A DNA stretch of 64,000 nt from Scalesia atractyloides (lineage: Eukaryota; Streptophyta; Magnoliopsida; Asterales; Asteraceae): the NCBI GenBank assembly GCA_947069175.1, contig CAMTDV010000013.1, positions 27,035,857-27,099,856 of the forward strand. Reading direction: 5' to 3'. The notes under the pieces are model-generated. The model made no database searches. It was not told where the DNA came from and saw only the letters and a program-made list of their open reading frames with translations. Position numbers and translations under genes: made by a program. Of the stretch, positions 11,461-20,583 are shown piece by piece (the first letter of the stretch is position 1; each line of letters starts with the position of its first letter).

Positions 11461-11920
11461 AATCCGGAACACTCTTATCAATCCGGATTATGTATTCTGG
11501 ATAAATACGCATCCGGATGAAGATTAATCCAAAATGAGATCCGAGTTCATCATTTCGGATGAATATCCATCCAGAATGAGCACAAATATCAATCCGAAAT
11601 GCTAATTCTTTGAAGATTAATCCGGAATGCAAATGTACCTGATCCGGAATGGGTAGTCCGAAATATGCAGTTCGAGAGAGAATCAAAGAGAATAACAGTA
11701 ACTTAGATTTTGAATAATCCGAAATGAGAACAGAGATGACAATATAGTTTTTCGAAATGGGCTTGGGCCTGATATTTGAGTCCGGATTGGGCTTGTGACA
11801 GGCCCAATCTAGAACAGTAACACATTTGGGCTTGTTCAAAATGACTTAAGTGGGCCATTTCGGACAGGTCCAATCCAGAACAGTAATCCATGGCCCAATT
11901 GAGCCCAATTCGGAACAGTA
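11461..11920 (-). promoter_or_regulatory. TCCGGA motif array, ORF3 leader of element B
   Basis: Exact TCCGGA occurs at 11463, 11482, 11512, 11621, 11643 and 11781, with many one-base variants (TCCGAA, TCCAGA, TTCGGA), usually inside AATCCGGAATG. The same motif fills the gag leader of this element (18488-19057) but not its LTRs or coding DNA. The hexamer is self-complementary, as protein-binding sites often are. The array is seen directly; a role as a binding or packaging site is inference. Confidence 0.7.
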
Positions 11921-12278
11921 ACCTTAATTTTGATTTTAAGACTTCAAACCAATTTCATCAGGCTGGCTCAAATCCCAAAGCGCACTTGGCCAGTCCAATA
12001 TCTCTTGACAGAAAAGCATCCCACCAAAATTCATCAAGTAAACTAACCAAGCATCGAACCATCACAAGGAGAACTTATTAAAACATATATAAATAATTAA
12101 CACAGCATTGCTAAGGGATCAAATCATTTCAAACACCGACCAAAGAACATTTTTCGATATGAGCAGGTTCAGTTGGTCTAAGCGACTGTCAGTATACTTG
12201 TCCACTTAAATCTAAAACTTAACCCTTGTAGATTAGACTTTATGATATGCTTAGGGTAATTTTATACTAAGATACTCG
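11921..12278 (-). other. Spacer between motif array and conserved block, element B
   Basis: A-rich, without a supported ORF. It may hold the transcription start or splice site of an ORF3 message, but nothing decisive is visible. Confidence 0.4.
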
Positions 12279-12680
12279 TGTGTCCCATACCATGACATAC
12301 CCACGCGATCAAGGTAAGCACAACGGTTCATCGTAGCAGGTGAGTATACCGAGGTCATCCTTTATTTTACAACGTCAGGCTATTCGTGAACAGGTCAGTA
12401 CTTCCGTACAGTAGAGAGACCAATATTGACTGACGAGGGTTAGACAAATACCTAATGAGGTACGTAAGAACTTAGAAAGAAACTTTTGTTCTTTTGTTTT
12501 TGGCCTTTCCATTTTGGCTCTTTTATAAAGATATCCTGACTGTGCCTAGGTCTGCATATAATCTGGATGCAACAGAAGGGCAGTCAAGATATCCCCGGAT
12601 GACTCAGCAGCATAAAGACCCGAAACCTCAGATGTTGGCTATCTATCAACGCAAGATTTAAGACCATAAAATCATATGCC
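12279..12680 (-). ncRNA. Conserved structured post-pol element, copy B
   Basis: Minus-strand homologue of 2570-2974 and 24611-25023. The main stem pairs 12530-12542 with 12581-12593 over 13 positions with one G-U. Its inner arm reads GACTG/CAGTC, whereas A reads GGTTG/CAACC, so at least two base pairs have changed on both sides together. The TACC/GGTA hairpin (12449-12462) keeps its stem with a different loop. GTAC-GGAA-GTAC is at 12398-12409. The last hairpin (12296-12318) has one mismatch. Position is about 300 bp after the RNase H stop. Confidence 0.72.
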
Positions 12681-12988
12681 TATAGTAAGTGACCCACTGA
12701 GTACAAAGTTTGTTATGTTTATATCATTTGGCTTTACCCATCCGGTTGAGTTTTAGACCTACCGACACATCACTTTCGATCCAAATCTATTCTGCTTCTA
12801 TACCTTACATGTGTTAGTCAAGCATTTTATCACGAATATTCATTTCATTTCCCAATCACTGCAAATCTATTTTTTTTTTAACTTGAACTTTTTCTCCCCC
12901 TAAATTTGTGCATAGAGATATGAACAAATTTATGAAACAACAAAAAGAAAAACAAAAAACAGTAAATAAATACGAAGATAGTAGATGC
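12681..12988 (-). other. Post-pol spacer with internal purine tract, element B
   Basis: In sense, TTTAGGGGGAGAAAAAG (about 12893-12909) follows the pol terminator by about 80 bp. It resembles a polypurine tract although the true one is at 8470. It could be a central polypurine tract or a leftover from an ancestor lacking ORF3. Confidence 0.5.
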
Positions 12989-13495
12989 TTAGGAAGAAAA
13001 CCGAATCATTTTGAGAAGATCCACAAGCACTTGAAAACATGCGTTGCTAACGGGTTTTGTGAATAAATCCGCCACATTTGCATCAGTGTGGATTTGCTCA
13101 AGCTTTATGAGACCCTTTTCATAGCAATCGCGAATAAAATGAACTTTAATGTTAATGTGCTTGGTTTTGAAGTGGAAAACAGGGTTTTTAACTATTTGGA
13201 TTGCGGCATCATTATCACAATAAATCGTGGTGTTTAGATAAGTCAAACCGTAATCCGCAAGCTGATGTTGCATCCATAAAACCTTGGAGCAGCAAGCAGA
13301 TGCTGTGACATATTCTGCCTCTTCAGTGGAAAGCGAAACCGTCTGCTGCTTCTTGCATTGCAATGAAATGAGGCGATCTTCCAGAAATTGGCAACCAGCC
13401 GAGGTTGAGCATATGTCCCTATCTGTAACTCCTAGACTATTGTCAGAGAAAGCAAACAGTTCAAATTCAGAGTTTTTAAGATACCAGCGGCCCAT
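12989..13495 (-). pseudogene. Copia element B: RNase H
   Basis: A 168-codon open frame holds the copia RNase H fold: FAFSDNSLG (Asp), STEEAEYVTA (Glu), YCDNDAAIQ (Asp), and the end NVADLFTKPV. The acidic residues are present and the frame is continuous, which makes this the best preserved coding part of element B. It ends at 12989 and the conserved RNA-like block follows. It would remove RNA from the hybrid during reverse transcription, but its pol has lost the RT palm. Confidence 0.9.
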
Positions 13496-13835
13496 AGATT
13501 GAGCCCCTTTGAGGTACCTAAAAATTCGTTTAACATCATGTAAATGAGAAAGTTTAGGAGTAGCCTGATAACGAGCACACTAGCAGACGGCAAACATGAT
13601 ATCTGGCCAACTAGTAGTGAGATACATGAGTGATCCAATCATAGAGCAATACATGGTAGGGTTAACAGGCGTTCCTTCAGCATCTTCATTTAATAGAGGC
13701 TGTTCCGCTATAGGTGAAGTCATTGGCTTGGAATCTGTAAGCTTGAATTTGGCAAGAACGTCATGTACGTATTTTCCTTGATGAATAAGTATACCCTAAG
13801 GGCCCTGACGAACTTGAAGTCCTAAAAACATAGCC
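13496..13835 (-). pseudogene. Copia element B: C-terminal fragment of reverse transcriptase
   Basis: FLGLQVRQG, LIHQGKYVHDVLAKF, MYCSMIGSLMYLTTS and DVKRIFRYLKGA mark the thumb and connection of copia RT. A TAG follows RQGP and another stop follows MFAVC. The palm with its YVDD box is absent. The fragment joins the integrase zinc-binding region near 13830-13840, so one deletion removed the integrase core and most of RT. Confidence 0.88.
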
Positions 13836-13839
13836 ATTG

Positions 13840-14147
13840 GCTTTGGTTTTATGCGGCTGACGGTGTTGCTTCCCACGAGCACATGATTCATATTTTTCGA
13901 TCTGCATAAAGTCACGAACTGGTAGATCTCTGACCAAACCACCTTTAGCAAGACGATTTAAATTCTTCATGTTGATGTGACCCAGTCTGCAATGCCATAG
14001 CATGGCGTCATGTTCGGTTGTCGAAGAAAAAAGGCATGTGAGCTTGTCAGAAGGAGCCCGGTTCATATCAATGACGTAGGCGTTTCCTTTTCTTGTAGCT
14101 TTTAGTAGAATCCTATCATCTGGAATGATTAAGCCTGGTTTGAGCAC
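13840..14147 (-). pseudogene. Copia element B: GAG-pre-integrase / integrase zinc-binding region
   Basis: LWHCRLGHINMKNLNRL and ESCARGKQHRQPHK form the HHCC zinc-binding segment at the start of copia integrase. After KTKANG the frame jumps directly to RT sequence. The DDE core that would carry out strand transfer is therefore missing, and this copy cannot encode integration. Confidence 0.88.
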
Positions 14148-14149
14148 AT

Positions 14150-14410
14150 AGCATCCTTTCTTTGTGAAGAGAACATCCAGATGATTGTCGCAGAGTTAAG
14201 ACACACTCAATAGATTGTGCTTTAGTTCTGGTACATAGCTGACATTTTTAAAACTCAGGGCTCCATTGCAAACAGTTCCTCTCATCGTGATTTTCCCGGT
14301 TTCTCCACCTGCGAAGGAAACGAACCCGCCATCGAAAAATTGAATGTCATTCAACTGCGAGATCTCTCATGTCATGTGCCTGGAACAACCGCTATCAATA
14401 TACCATAAGC
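14150..14410 (-). pseudogene. Copia element B: aspartic protease
   Basis: The active-site run IDSGCSRHMT is readable on the minus strand, followed by FVSFAGG and NVSYVPELKHNLLSVS, the usual copia protease order. It would mature the polyprotein. A stop follows HMT (minus of about 14366) and another follows LLSVS, so it is broken, although the catalytic D-S-G is intact. Confidence 0.85.
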
Positions 14411-14439
14411 GAACAAGAGTGCACCAGAGCTGTTCCAAC

Positions 14440-16170
14440 ACATTTCAACAGGTTTAGTTAGAAACAGGAACCCAGGCCATAGAAAGATCTGGGTTTGCCT
14501 TTTGCATCAACATAAGTAACCTTACGAAAGATCAAGTTAGTTGAGGATGAGGTTGATGATGCTTTTGATTTATTAGACAAGGGGTTAGTAGACTGATTTT
14601 TGGCCACTGACTTAGGCCTCCAGGTCACCGAATCAGACCTTTGTACATTCCTAGGAATGCTAGAGGAATTCTTGGAAACCGAAGGTCTCAAGGGGTTAAC
14701 ATTTTGTTTCTTTGCCAAGTTCCAATCTTGATCAGAAGACTTAGCCACAAATCGAGCCTTATATTGGCGATTAGGCATAGCCTTCTGATGTTTGGAGTAC
14801 AAAGCATGGAAAGAGGTAAAGGTACTTTGATAGTTTCGAGCAATGTGCCCGGAGATCCACAATTGAAACAAGTCTACCTCTTCTGGAAGAAAACAGTCCG
14901 TTTAGCTTGGGAAATTCTGGGCAATTTGTCGGTCAATTTCTTGTTGGCGTTTACTGACGGTTGTTGCATGGTCTTTGGCTTGGCGGTGTCCTGCGCACAA
15001 CCATCAGCACACTTGTTAGATTTTTTATTTGAGTTACAGGATTTTGAACATGAAGATCGTTTCAAAATAGATGGAATGGGCGACTGCTGAGTTAAATCCT
15101 CAGTTTGACGAGAGGACTCAGCGGATGCCTTTGCATTGTTTGAAGATGCTTCTTTGATTTTCTTCTTTTTAGATCTACGTGTTCTTTTCTTTTTCGGCTT
15201 ATTCTTCAAATCACATTTTGAGACAGATTCTGTAGAGGACACGAGTGACTCAACAGGAACATCACGTTTAGAAACTTTAGCAGATGATGATGGAACCTCA
15301 CAATTTAGAGAAATTTTAGATTTCGATTCACCATCAGATTTAAAGGTTTCATTTGAATCAAATTTAGATTTGAGTTCATCTGCTTTCATTTCCGAATCAG
15401 TCCCTTGTATTGGGTCGCCCAAATCTTCTAGAGTAATGTCACCATCAACATTCACAAAAACAGTTTGTTGGTCATCTTTGACACTGTCATTCCTATGAAA
15501 TGCATCAAAAGATGTGGCCTCTGAAGGTGAACATTTGATATCCTATGCTGAAGATGAACTTTCGGCATCCTCATCTGAAGATAAACATTCGGTATCCTCA
15601 GCTGAAGCTGATAAGGCTGAGTCATCTGTTGATGTAGATCCTATAGCTAAATTCATTTTCTCATCACACAAATTGTCACAGCTATTATCATCATTCAAAA
15701 CATCAGTATCAAAATTTAAACTATCTAAATGTTCAACACAACCAACACTGTTTGAGCATGTAAATTGTTCCGCAAGAAAGTGATTTAAAATGTCAAAGGC
15801 AGGTTTATAAAAAGCATAATCATCAGCTGAATTGTCTGAATGTGTATTTAGACATTCTTCCTCATCATCCTGTGTGATGTCCTCAACTAAAATTTCTTCT
15901 CCACATGTTTTAAACACATTACTATCATTCACAAGTTTAGTTTGAGCATCAGAAGATTCCTTTTCATTAGGTGTTTTAGAGGATGTGGAGGGTTCTGCCT
16001 CAGGTACTTCTGTCTCCATTTTAACCGTACTCTCAGATGGATGGTTACTAGTTTCACTAGGAGGTGATGTAGAAGCCACAAACACATAATCCTTCTAGAG
16101 TTTAGTGGGTTTGGAGAACTTAGGATAATAGGGCGTCCATGATTTAGATAGACAATCTGACGGTTTATCA
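14440..16170 (-). pseudogene. Copia element B: acidic linker and second zinc knuckle
   Basis: Several frames (16085-15543, 15455-14874, 14871-14458) encode a Ser/Glu/Asp-rich linker, then a Lys-rich run, then CFNCGS and GHIARNY. The last is a CCHC knuckle split by a one-base shift, with its last Cys changed to Tyr. A Ser/Lys-rich tail ends before the protease. The knuckle should bind element RNA. Element C has the same layout (28781-29803), so a gag with two distant knuckles is a lineage trait. Confidence 0.7.
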
Positions 16171-16174
16171 TACA

Positions 16175-16495
16175 TCATTTTTTCAGCATTTTGATTTCTT
16201 CCTCAGTTTCAGGCATTCTAGTGTAATTATGATTATATGGTGGAGGTGCCCTATTGTACCCAAGACCCTTAGTGAAATTCTTTTGATAATTAAGCTGGAG
16301 GTCACATAAGTCCTTGACTAATTTGCTGGAAGTTTCAAATTTCTTAATATTTATTTCATTTTCATGAAGCTTCCATGTCAAGGAATTCAGCTTGGCTAAG
16401 GCTGCTTGAAGTTCTACGTCCTTTCCGGCTAATTTTAGCTTGTAGTCATAGACCCAACATTGCTGTTGGTTCAAGTCTAGCTTTATCTGAGCCAC
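16175..16495 (-). pseudogene. Copia element B: coiled-coil segment of gag region
   Basis: A 106-codon frame rich in Leu, Lys, Glu and Asn with heptad-like spacing (ELQAALAKLNSL, then LVKDLCDLQLNYQ), followed by KGLGYN. It corresponds to a coil followed by an IGYK motif in element C near 29900-30180. It probably mediates capsid protein assembly; that role is inferred. Confidence 0.6.
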
Positions 16496-16579
16496 ATCTT
16501 GTTTCTACACTTCGACCTTCTCCATAAGAAGCTTATTCTTATGTTTAAGGGCGATGTTCTGTGACGCAGCTTGTTGATA

Positions 16580-18298
16580 CTCAGCCACAAGAGTTGAGTT
16601 GTGGCACGCATTTGGGATAATTAAAATGACAACTATCAGAACAAAGTATTCGATTTACCGTTTCCGAACGATTGGGTGTCTCAGTTGTCTGCGCCATCAT
16701 GCAGTGGTTGCTGCTCTTGGATATATTCAAGGTTTCCATTTGAGCTGCAGCATCTGCCCAATGAACCCTCATGATGTTGGGCCACAAGTGCTTGTGGACT
16801 TCCCGCCTGAGCTACCAGATGGACTGGTAGTTGACTTGGATGGAGAGACGGGAACTAACTGTTTGTCACTGCTCTGTATATCGGCGACCCTGGATGACAC
16901 ATACCCTGATGGTGGCTTCTTGCATTCCCTGGCGAAATGGCCTAGTTCATGACATTGGTAGCACCTGAGTTTGTCCTTTGTGAGACCAGTCTTCAGGTTG
17001 GACAGAGGTTGCCTTCCATATTTTTTCTAAAAATTTGTTGACCCAAAAAGCAGTCATTGCCAAGTTCCAGGAGACATCGATCTCATCCAGGTCTTCCTCC
17101 GTGATTTGATCAACTTCTGTAGGAAGAATAGATGGAGGGGTCAGATCGCTTGCCAGGAAAGCATTCAAGCTCTTGATCATTGATGCAGCAATTGCCAGCT
17201 TCTCTTCATTTTCTTTTCTGAGAAAAGCAGAGTTGGGCGCGGGTTGTGCAGAGCCAGGGACAGGTGCGCCTGCTTGAGGATAACACCTTGTTGCACGGTT
17301 TGAGGAGTTACAGGACTGAAAACCACATTAGGATACTGAGCATGGAACTGTGTATGGACTTGAGCCGCTGAGACCGTCGCAGGATTTGGAGATTGATACC
17401 CATACACATACTGAGTGTTTTGAGGCGTGACAGCAGGACTGTACACCACATTTGATCCGCCTGGTGCTTGTGCAGTTCCTTGCAGATGACTATAGATGAG
17501 ATTCTGTGACATTAACGCTGCGTTCTGACCTGCCATCTCTGCGGCCATCATACTACTCTGATGATTGATCTCCCTTTGTTTGTTATCAATTTCACAGGAT
17601 TTGATAGTAGCTATCATCTCAGTGAGAGGACGTCTTTCAGGTTCTTTGTCTTTTTTATCATGCCCACGTATGCATCCCAATATTTGGGCAGTGAATTCAG
17701 CAATGTCGGTTCATGGCGCTATTGGTGAGGGTGATCTCGGCTGAAATCATCTGGGAAACAAGTTTGACATAGCGGCGTATCTGATTCTCGATGGTTTCCC
17801 CATATATGTGATTGAACGAGCTGAATTGTTGATTCAGCTAGTTCATCCTACTTGCTTTCATGTCAGAGTTCCCTTCGTAGAGATTTTGTAACTCACTCCA
17901 AACCTATTAAGCATTTTACAGTTCCTGACAGCGATAGAGATATCGGGTCATAGCGCCATGGTTAGTGTTGCAGAAGCCTTCTCATCTTCCTCTATGATTT
18001 TGACGTCCTCTGGAGTCCATAAGTGCATAAGCTTGGGAATTTTTGTTTCGGGATCTTGCTCTGTGCTATACACTATGGTTCTTGGACCATTCATGATGCA
18101 TCTCCACACACCAGGTTCCTTTGCCTTGCAATATTGTTCAAAGCGGAACTTCCACTCATAATATTCATCAAAGTATAACAAACAAGGCACTTTGGTGGAA
18201 GTGCCAATCACTTGATCCAGCTCTTATGGAGGGCTAAAGTTTGCGACTGCTTGGCTGCCAGTGTGGCATTGGTCAGGACCTGTGCGGTCTCCAGCCAT
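16580..18298 (-). pseudogene. Copia element B: gag with first zinc knuckle
   Basis: Gag starts MAGDRTGPD at 18298. A stop follows after 24 codons, and the same frame continues through YEWKFRFEQYC and HLWTPEDVKIIEE (to 17948). The middle part is Gln/Tyr/Pro-rich (17680-17177). The CCHC knuckle CYQCHELGHFAREC lies at about 16922-16966. Gag forms the particle and the knuckle binds RNA. Several frames are needed, so it is dead. Confidence 0.8.
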
Positions 18299-18299
18299 T

Positions 18300-19076
18300 G
18301 AGACTAAATTAATTAAAATTTTACCAAATTTATTTTAAGATTAATTAATTTAAGTGATTCTAATGAACAGTGCTCAATCCGAAACGGTCAACTATGCAGT
18401 CAAAATGGTTAACCCGGAAAATTTTTCCGAAATGGCAATTCGGAAGTCAACTATGGTCAAACTGGATGAAATGTCCGAAATAAGCAATCCGGAATTTAGA
18501 ATCCGGAATAAAGAATCCGGATTTAAGTATCCGAAAAGACAAACCCGATAAGAAATCTGAAATGTAAGTCCAAAATACAGATCCAGAATAAATCCGAAAA
18601 GCAGATCCGGAATGAACACCTCTGAAATGAAATCTAAATCAAGAATCTAGAATAAACAAATCTGAAATGCCTGACTTATCTTCTAAAATCCGGAACAGTA
18701 ACCAATCCGTAACAGTGTCTCCGCCTTTTATCTAAGCGAATTCCGGAATTCAAGGAATTCAAAATCAACAACAGTAACTCGGATCACAATCCGGAATACA
18801 GCAACATTTCGTGATCAATCTGGAACAGATGATCTCCTTCGTGTTCTTCGGAATCCGGAACAGTATCAAACCCGAATTGTGAAGACCTTCTTCGTGTTCT
18901 TCGGGATCTGGAACTGTGTCGCATCCGAGATCTGCAACGCTTCTTCAAGTTCTTCGGAAAAGTACCCTTCGTCGATGAACAGTGATCCGGAATGTTAGAA
19001 ATCAATCCAAACAACAACAAAAAACTTCAAAAACTTCTTCAAACAGCAATATCCGGAGCCTGTATTAGAACAGCAG
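18300..19076 (-). promoter_or_regulatory. TCCGGA motif array, gag leader of element B
   Basis: The leader between primer site and gag holds exact TCCGGA at 18488, 18502, 18516, 18606, 18689, 18742, 18790, 18854, 18986 and 19052, plus variants such as TCCGAA. At a chance rate near one per four kilobases, ten in 570 bp is far above expectation. The same motif recurs in the ORF3 leader. The equivalent region of element C carries a different motif. Confidence 0.75.
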
Positions 19077-19088
19077 GCTCTGATACCA
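19077..19088 (-). other. Primer-binding site of element B
   Basis: The minus strand reads TGGTATCAGAGC two bases after the 5' LTR. This is the classical complement of the 3' end of plant initiator Met-tRNA. Confidence 0.95.
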
Positions 19089-19090
19089 AT

Positions 19091-19401
19091 TGTAAGTCCC
19101 GTGAAACAGATCAACAGGTATCGCTATCCTAAATCAATTGCGGAAATAATGATTAGGATGATGAACAACTTGAATAACTTGAATATAATAACTTGCATAC
19201 GCCAGAGGATGTCAGATACAAGTTTTTGGAATCAACTCTCTAACCCCTAACAAGTTCCCTAACCCCTCTATTTATAGACATGTCAAAGCCCAAATATACA
19301 ACCCTAGGCCCACTTAGCACTAGGAAACCCAAACTACCCAAAAGTAACCCAAAAGCCAAAAACAATATAAATGAATAAACCTTTAAGCTCCAAGCCCAAC
19401 A
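19091..19401 (-). mobile_element. 5' LTR of element B
   Basis: Pairs with 8156-8469. TATA-like CTATAAATAG lies at 19268-19277 on the minus strand. The TCATG duplication is at 19402-19406. Confidence 0.95.
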
Positions 19402-19899
19402 TCATGTCTAGGTAATGTTGTACTCCTAGAATCATCTAATGCACCTTTGTTCGTATCTAAATCGGTATAGTATGGTTTATGGATTGTTAAACGGTAGTCT
19501 CCCGTTTAACCTGTTTTCAGCACACTAAGGCATCATATTGAAATGTTGGCCATTATTGTTCATATGTTAAATCTTCGCACGTATCATGACGATAAACAGT
19601 ACAATTATACGATAAACAGTATAATTGGTTTATGGTAAATTTTGGTTTATGGTACCCTCGGATTCATCCGAGCAATAAACAGTATAATTTTGCGAATCGT
19701 GTAAACAGTACGCATAATTAGGGTTTATGGTAAATCTTCGCACATATCATGACGATTGGTCCTTATTATACTTTCTACCAATCACATGTTTAAACATTTC
19801 TAACCTCAAAATAATCACAAGTCTAAGAGATTGCAGACCGTGTATTGTTATTGCGGACTAGCGGTGATTAGGGTTTACCAGGATTTCACCGTTGTCACA
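19402..19899 (-). mobile_element. Start of a minus-strand gypsy 3' LTR
   Basis: On the minus strand, CGAGGACGAATTC, then the purine tract CCAGGGGAGAA (19900-19910), then TGTGACAACGG (opening at 19899) match the end of pol, polypurine tract and LTR start of plant chromovirus gypsy elements. The LTR would run leftwards and is interrupted by element B. A short direct repeat around CTTCGCAC and ATCATGACGAT occurs near 19570 and 19733. The pol part to the right was not recognised beyond the MITE. Confidence 0.5.
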
Positions 19900-19936
19900 T
19901 TCTCCCCTGGTTAAAAGAATTCGTCCTCGAAATTAA

Positions 19937-20144
19937 GGTAAGGTTTGGTATGAAGGAATAGAAGGTGGAATGGAATGGATTATTCTGATGGAATGAAAAT
20001 AAACGTGTTTAGTTAACATGTCGTAATGGAATGAAGCATTTCAAAGGAATGTAACTCCTTACAAATATAACGATTTACATTCCTTGCTTAGTGGGTGTTT
20101 TTTTTCCATTCCTTCAAGGAATGGAAAAAATATATCATCATCAT
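19937..20144. mobile_element. Left half of a Tourist-like (PIF/Harbinger) MITE
   Basis: GGTAAGGTTTGGTAT at the left matches, inverted, GGGTCTGTTTGATAT ending at 32619. TAA flanks both ends (19934-19936 and 32620-32622), the usual Harbinger target duplication. GGAATGGAATG-type sequence follows on both sides. Element C separates the halves. Confidence 0.6.
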
Positions 20145-20577
20145 TGTGAATCCCAAAACAGATTCGAATCACAGTGGTTGATTGTTATCACCCAAACAAC
20201 TACAGATTAGTTGTTTGAATGTGTAAAAGTTAAGAAAAACAAAAGAATGAAGAAGAAGATTTTTGTATGGATCAAACAACAAGTGTTGTATATAAAATCC
20301 CAAAAGATATAATCACTAAAAGCATCTGGATATTCGGATTAAGTACAAGAACAATAATCACAACACAAGAGCAATCACCAAAATCTGTCCAAGAAACTTG
20401 GACTAGGGTTTTCATTGAAGTTCATATATATACACATCTGACTACCCAGCGTATTTAATAAATACGCTGGGAACTTATATAAGCCGCCATGTCCCAAGAT
20501 TCACAAATTACACTATTAGCCCTTCTAGTTTTACTAACTATTACAAAACCAGCTCAAACTGTTAAACTCAAGTATCA
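20145..20577 (-). mobile_element. 3' LTR of element C
   Basis: It ends (sense) GGGATTCACA at 20145, matching the ends of A and B. The start near 20577 (TGATACTTGAG) is tentative because the purine tract before it is degraded. A TATATATA box near 20423-20432 lies just downstream of a 27-bp palindrome (20445-20471). ATCAT at 20140-20144 is the possible target duplication, with no partner seen. Confidence 0.6.
20445..20471. promoter_or_regulatory. 27-bp perfect palindrome in the LTR promoter of C
   Basis: Arms CCCAGCGTATTTA and its exact complement around a single A. It sits directly upstream of the minus-strand TATA box. A 29-bp relative is at 24105-24133. It contains two TACGC array motifs head to head. 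Confidence 0.8.
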
Positions 20578-20583
20578 ACGGTT

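Larger units (their letters stand above)
8156..19401 (-). mobile_element. Copia element B, complete ends, internally deleted
   Basis: An 11.2-kb LTR retrotransposon on the minus strand. Two closely similar LTRs (314 and 311 bp, about 15 differences by eye) begin TGTTGGGCTT and end GGGACTTACA. The 5-bp sequence TCATG flanks both ends (8151-8155 and 19402-19406), which proves the boundaries. In sense order it holds the 5' LTR, Met-tRNA primer site, motif-rich leader, gag, knuckle 2, protease, remnants of integrase, RT and RNase H, the conserved post-pol element, a second motif-rich leader, ORF3, polypurine tract and 3' LTR. Post-pol ORFs are known for SIRE/Maximus copia elements, but the LTRs here are much shorter than is usual for that group. 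All coding parts carry stops or shifts. Confidence 0.95.
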
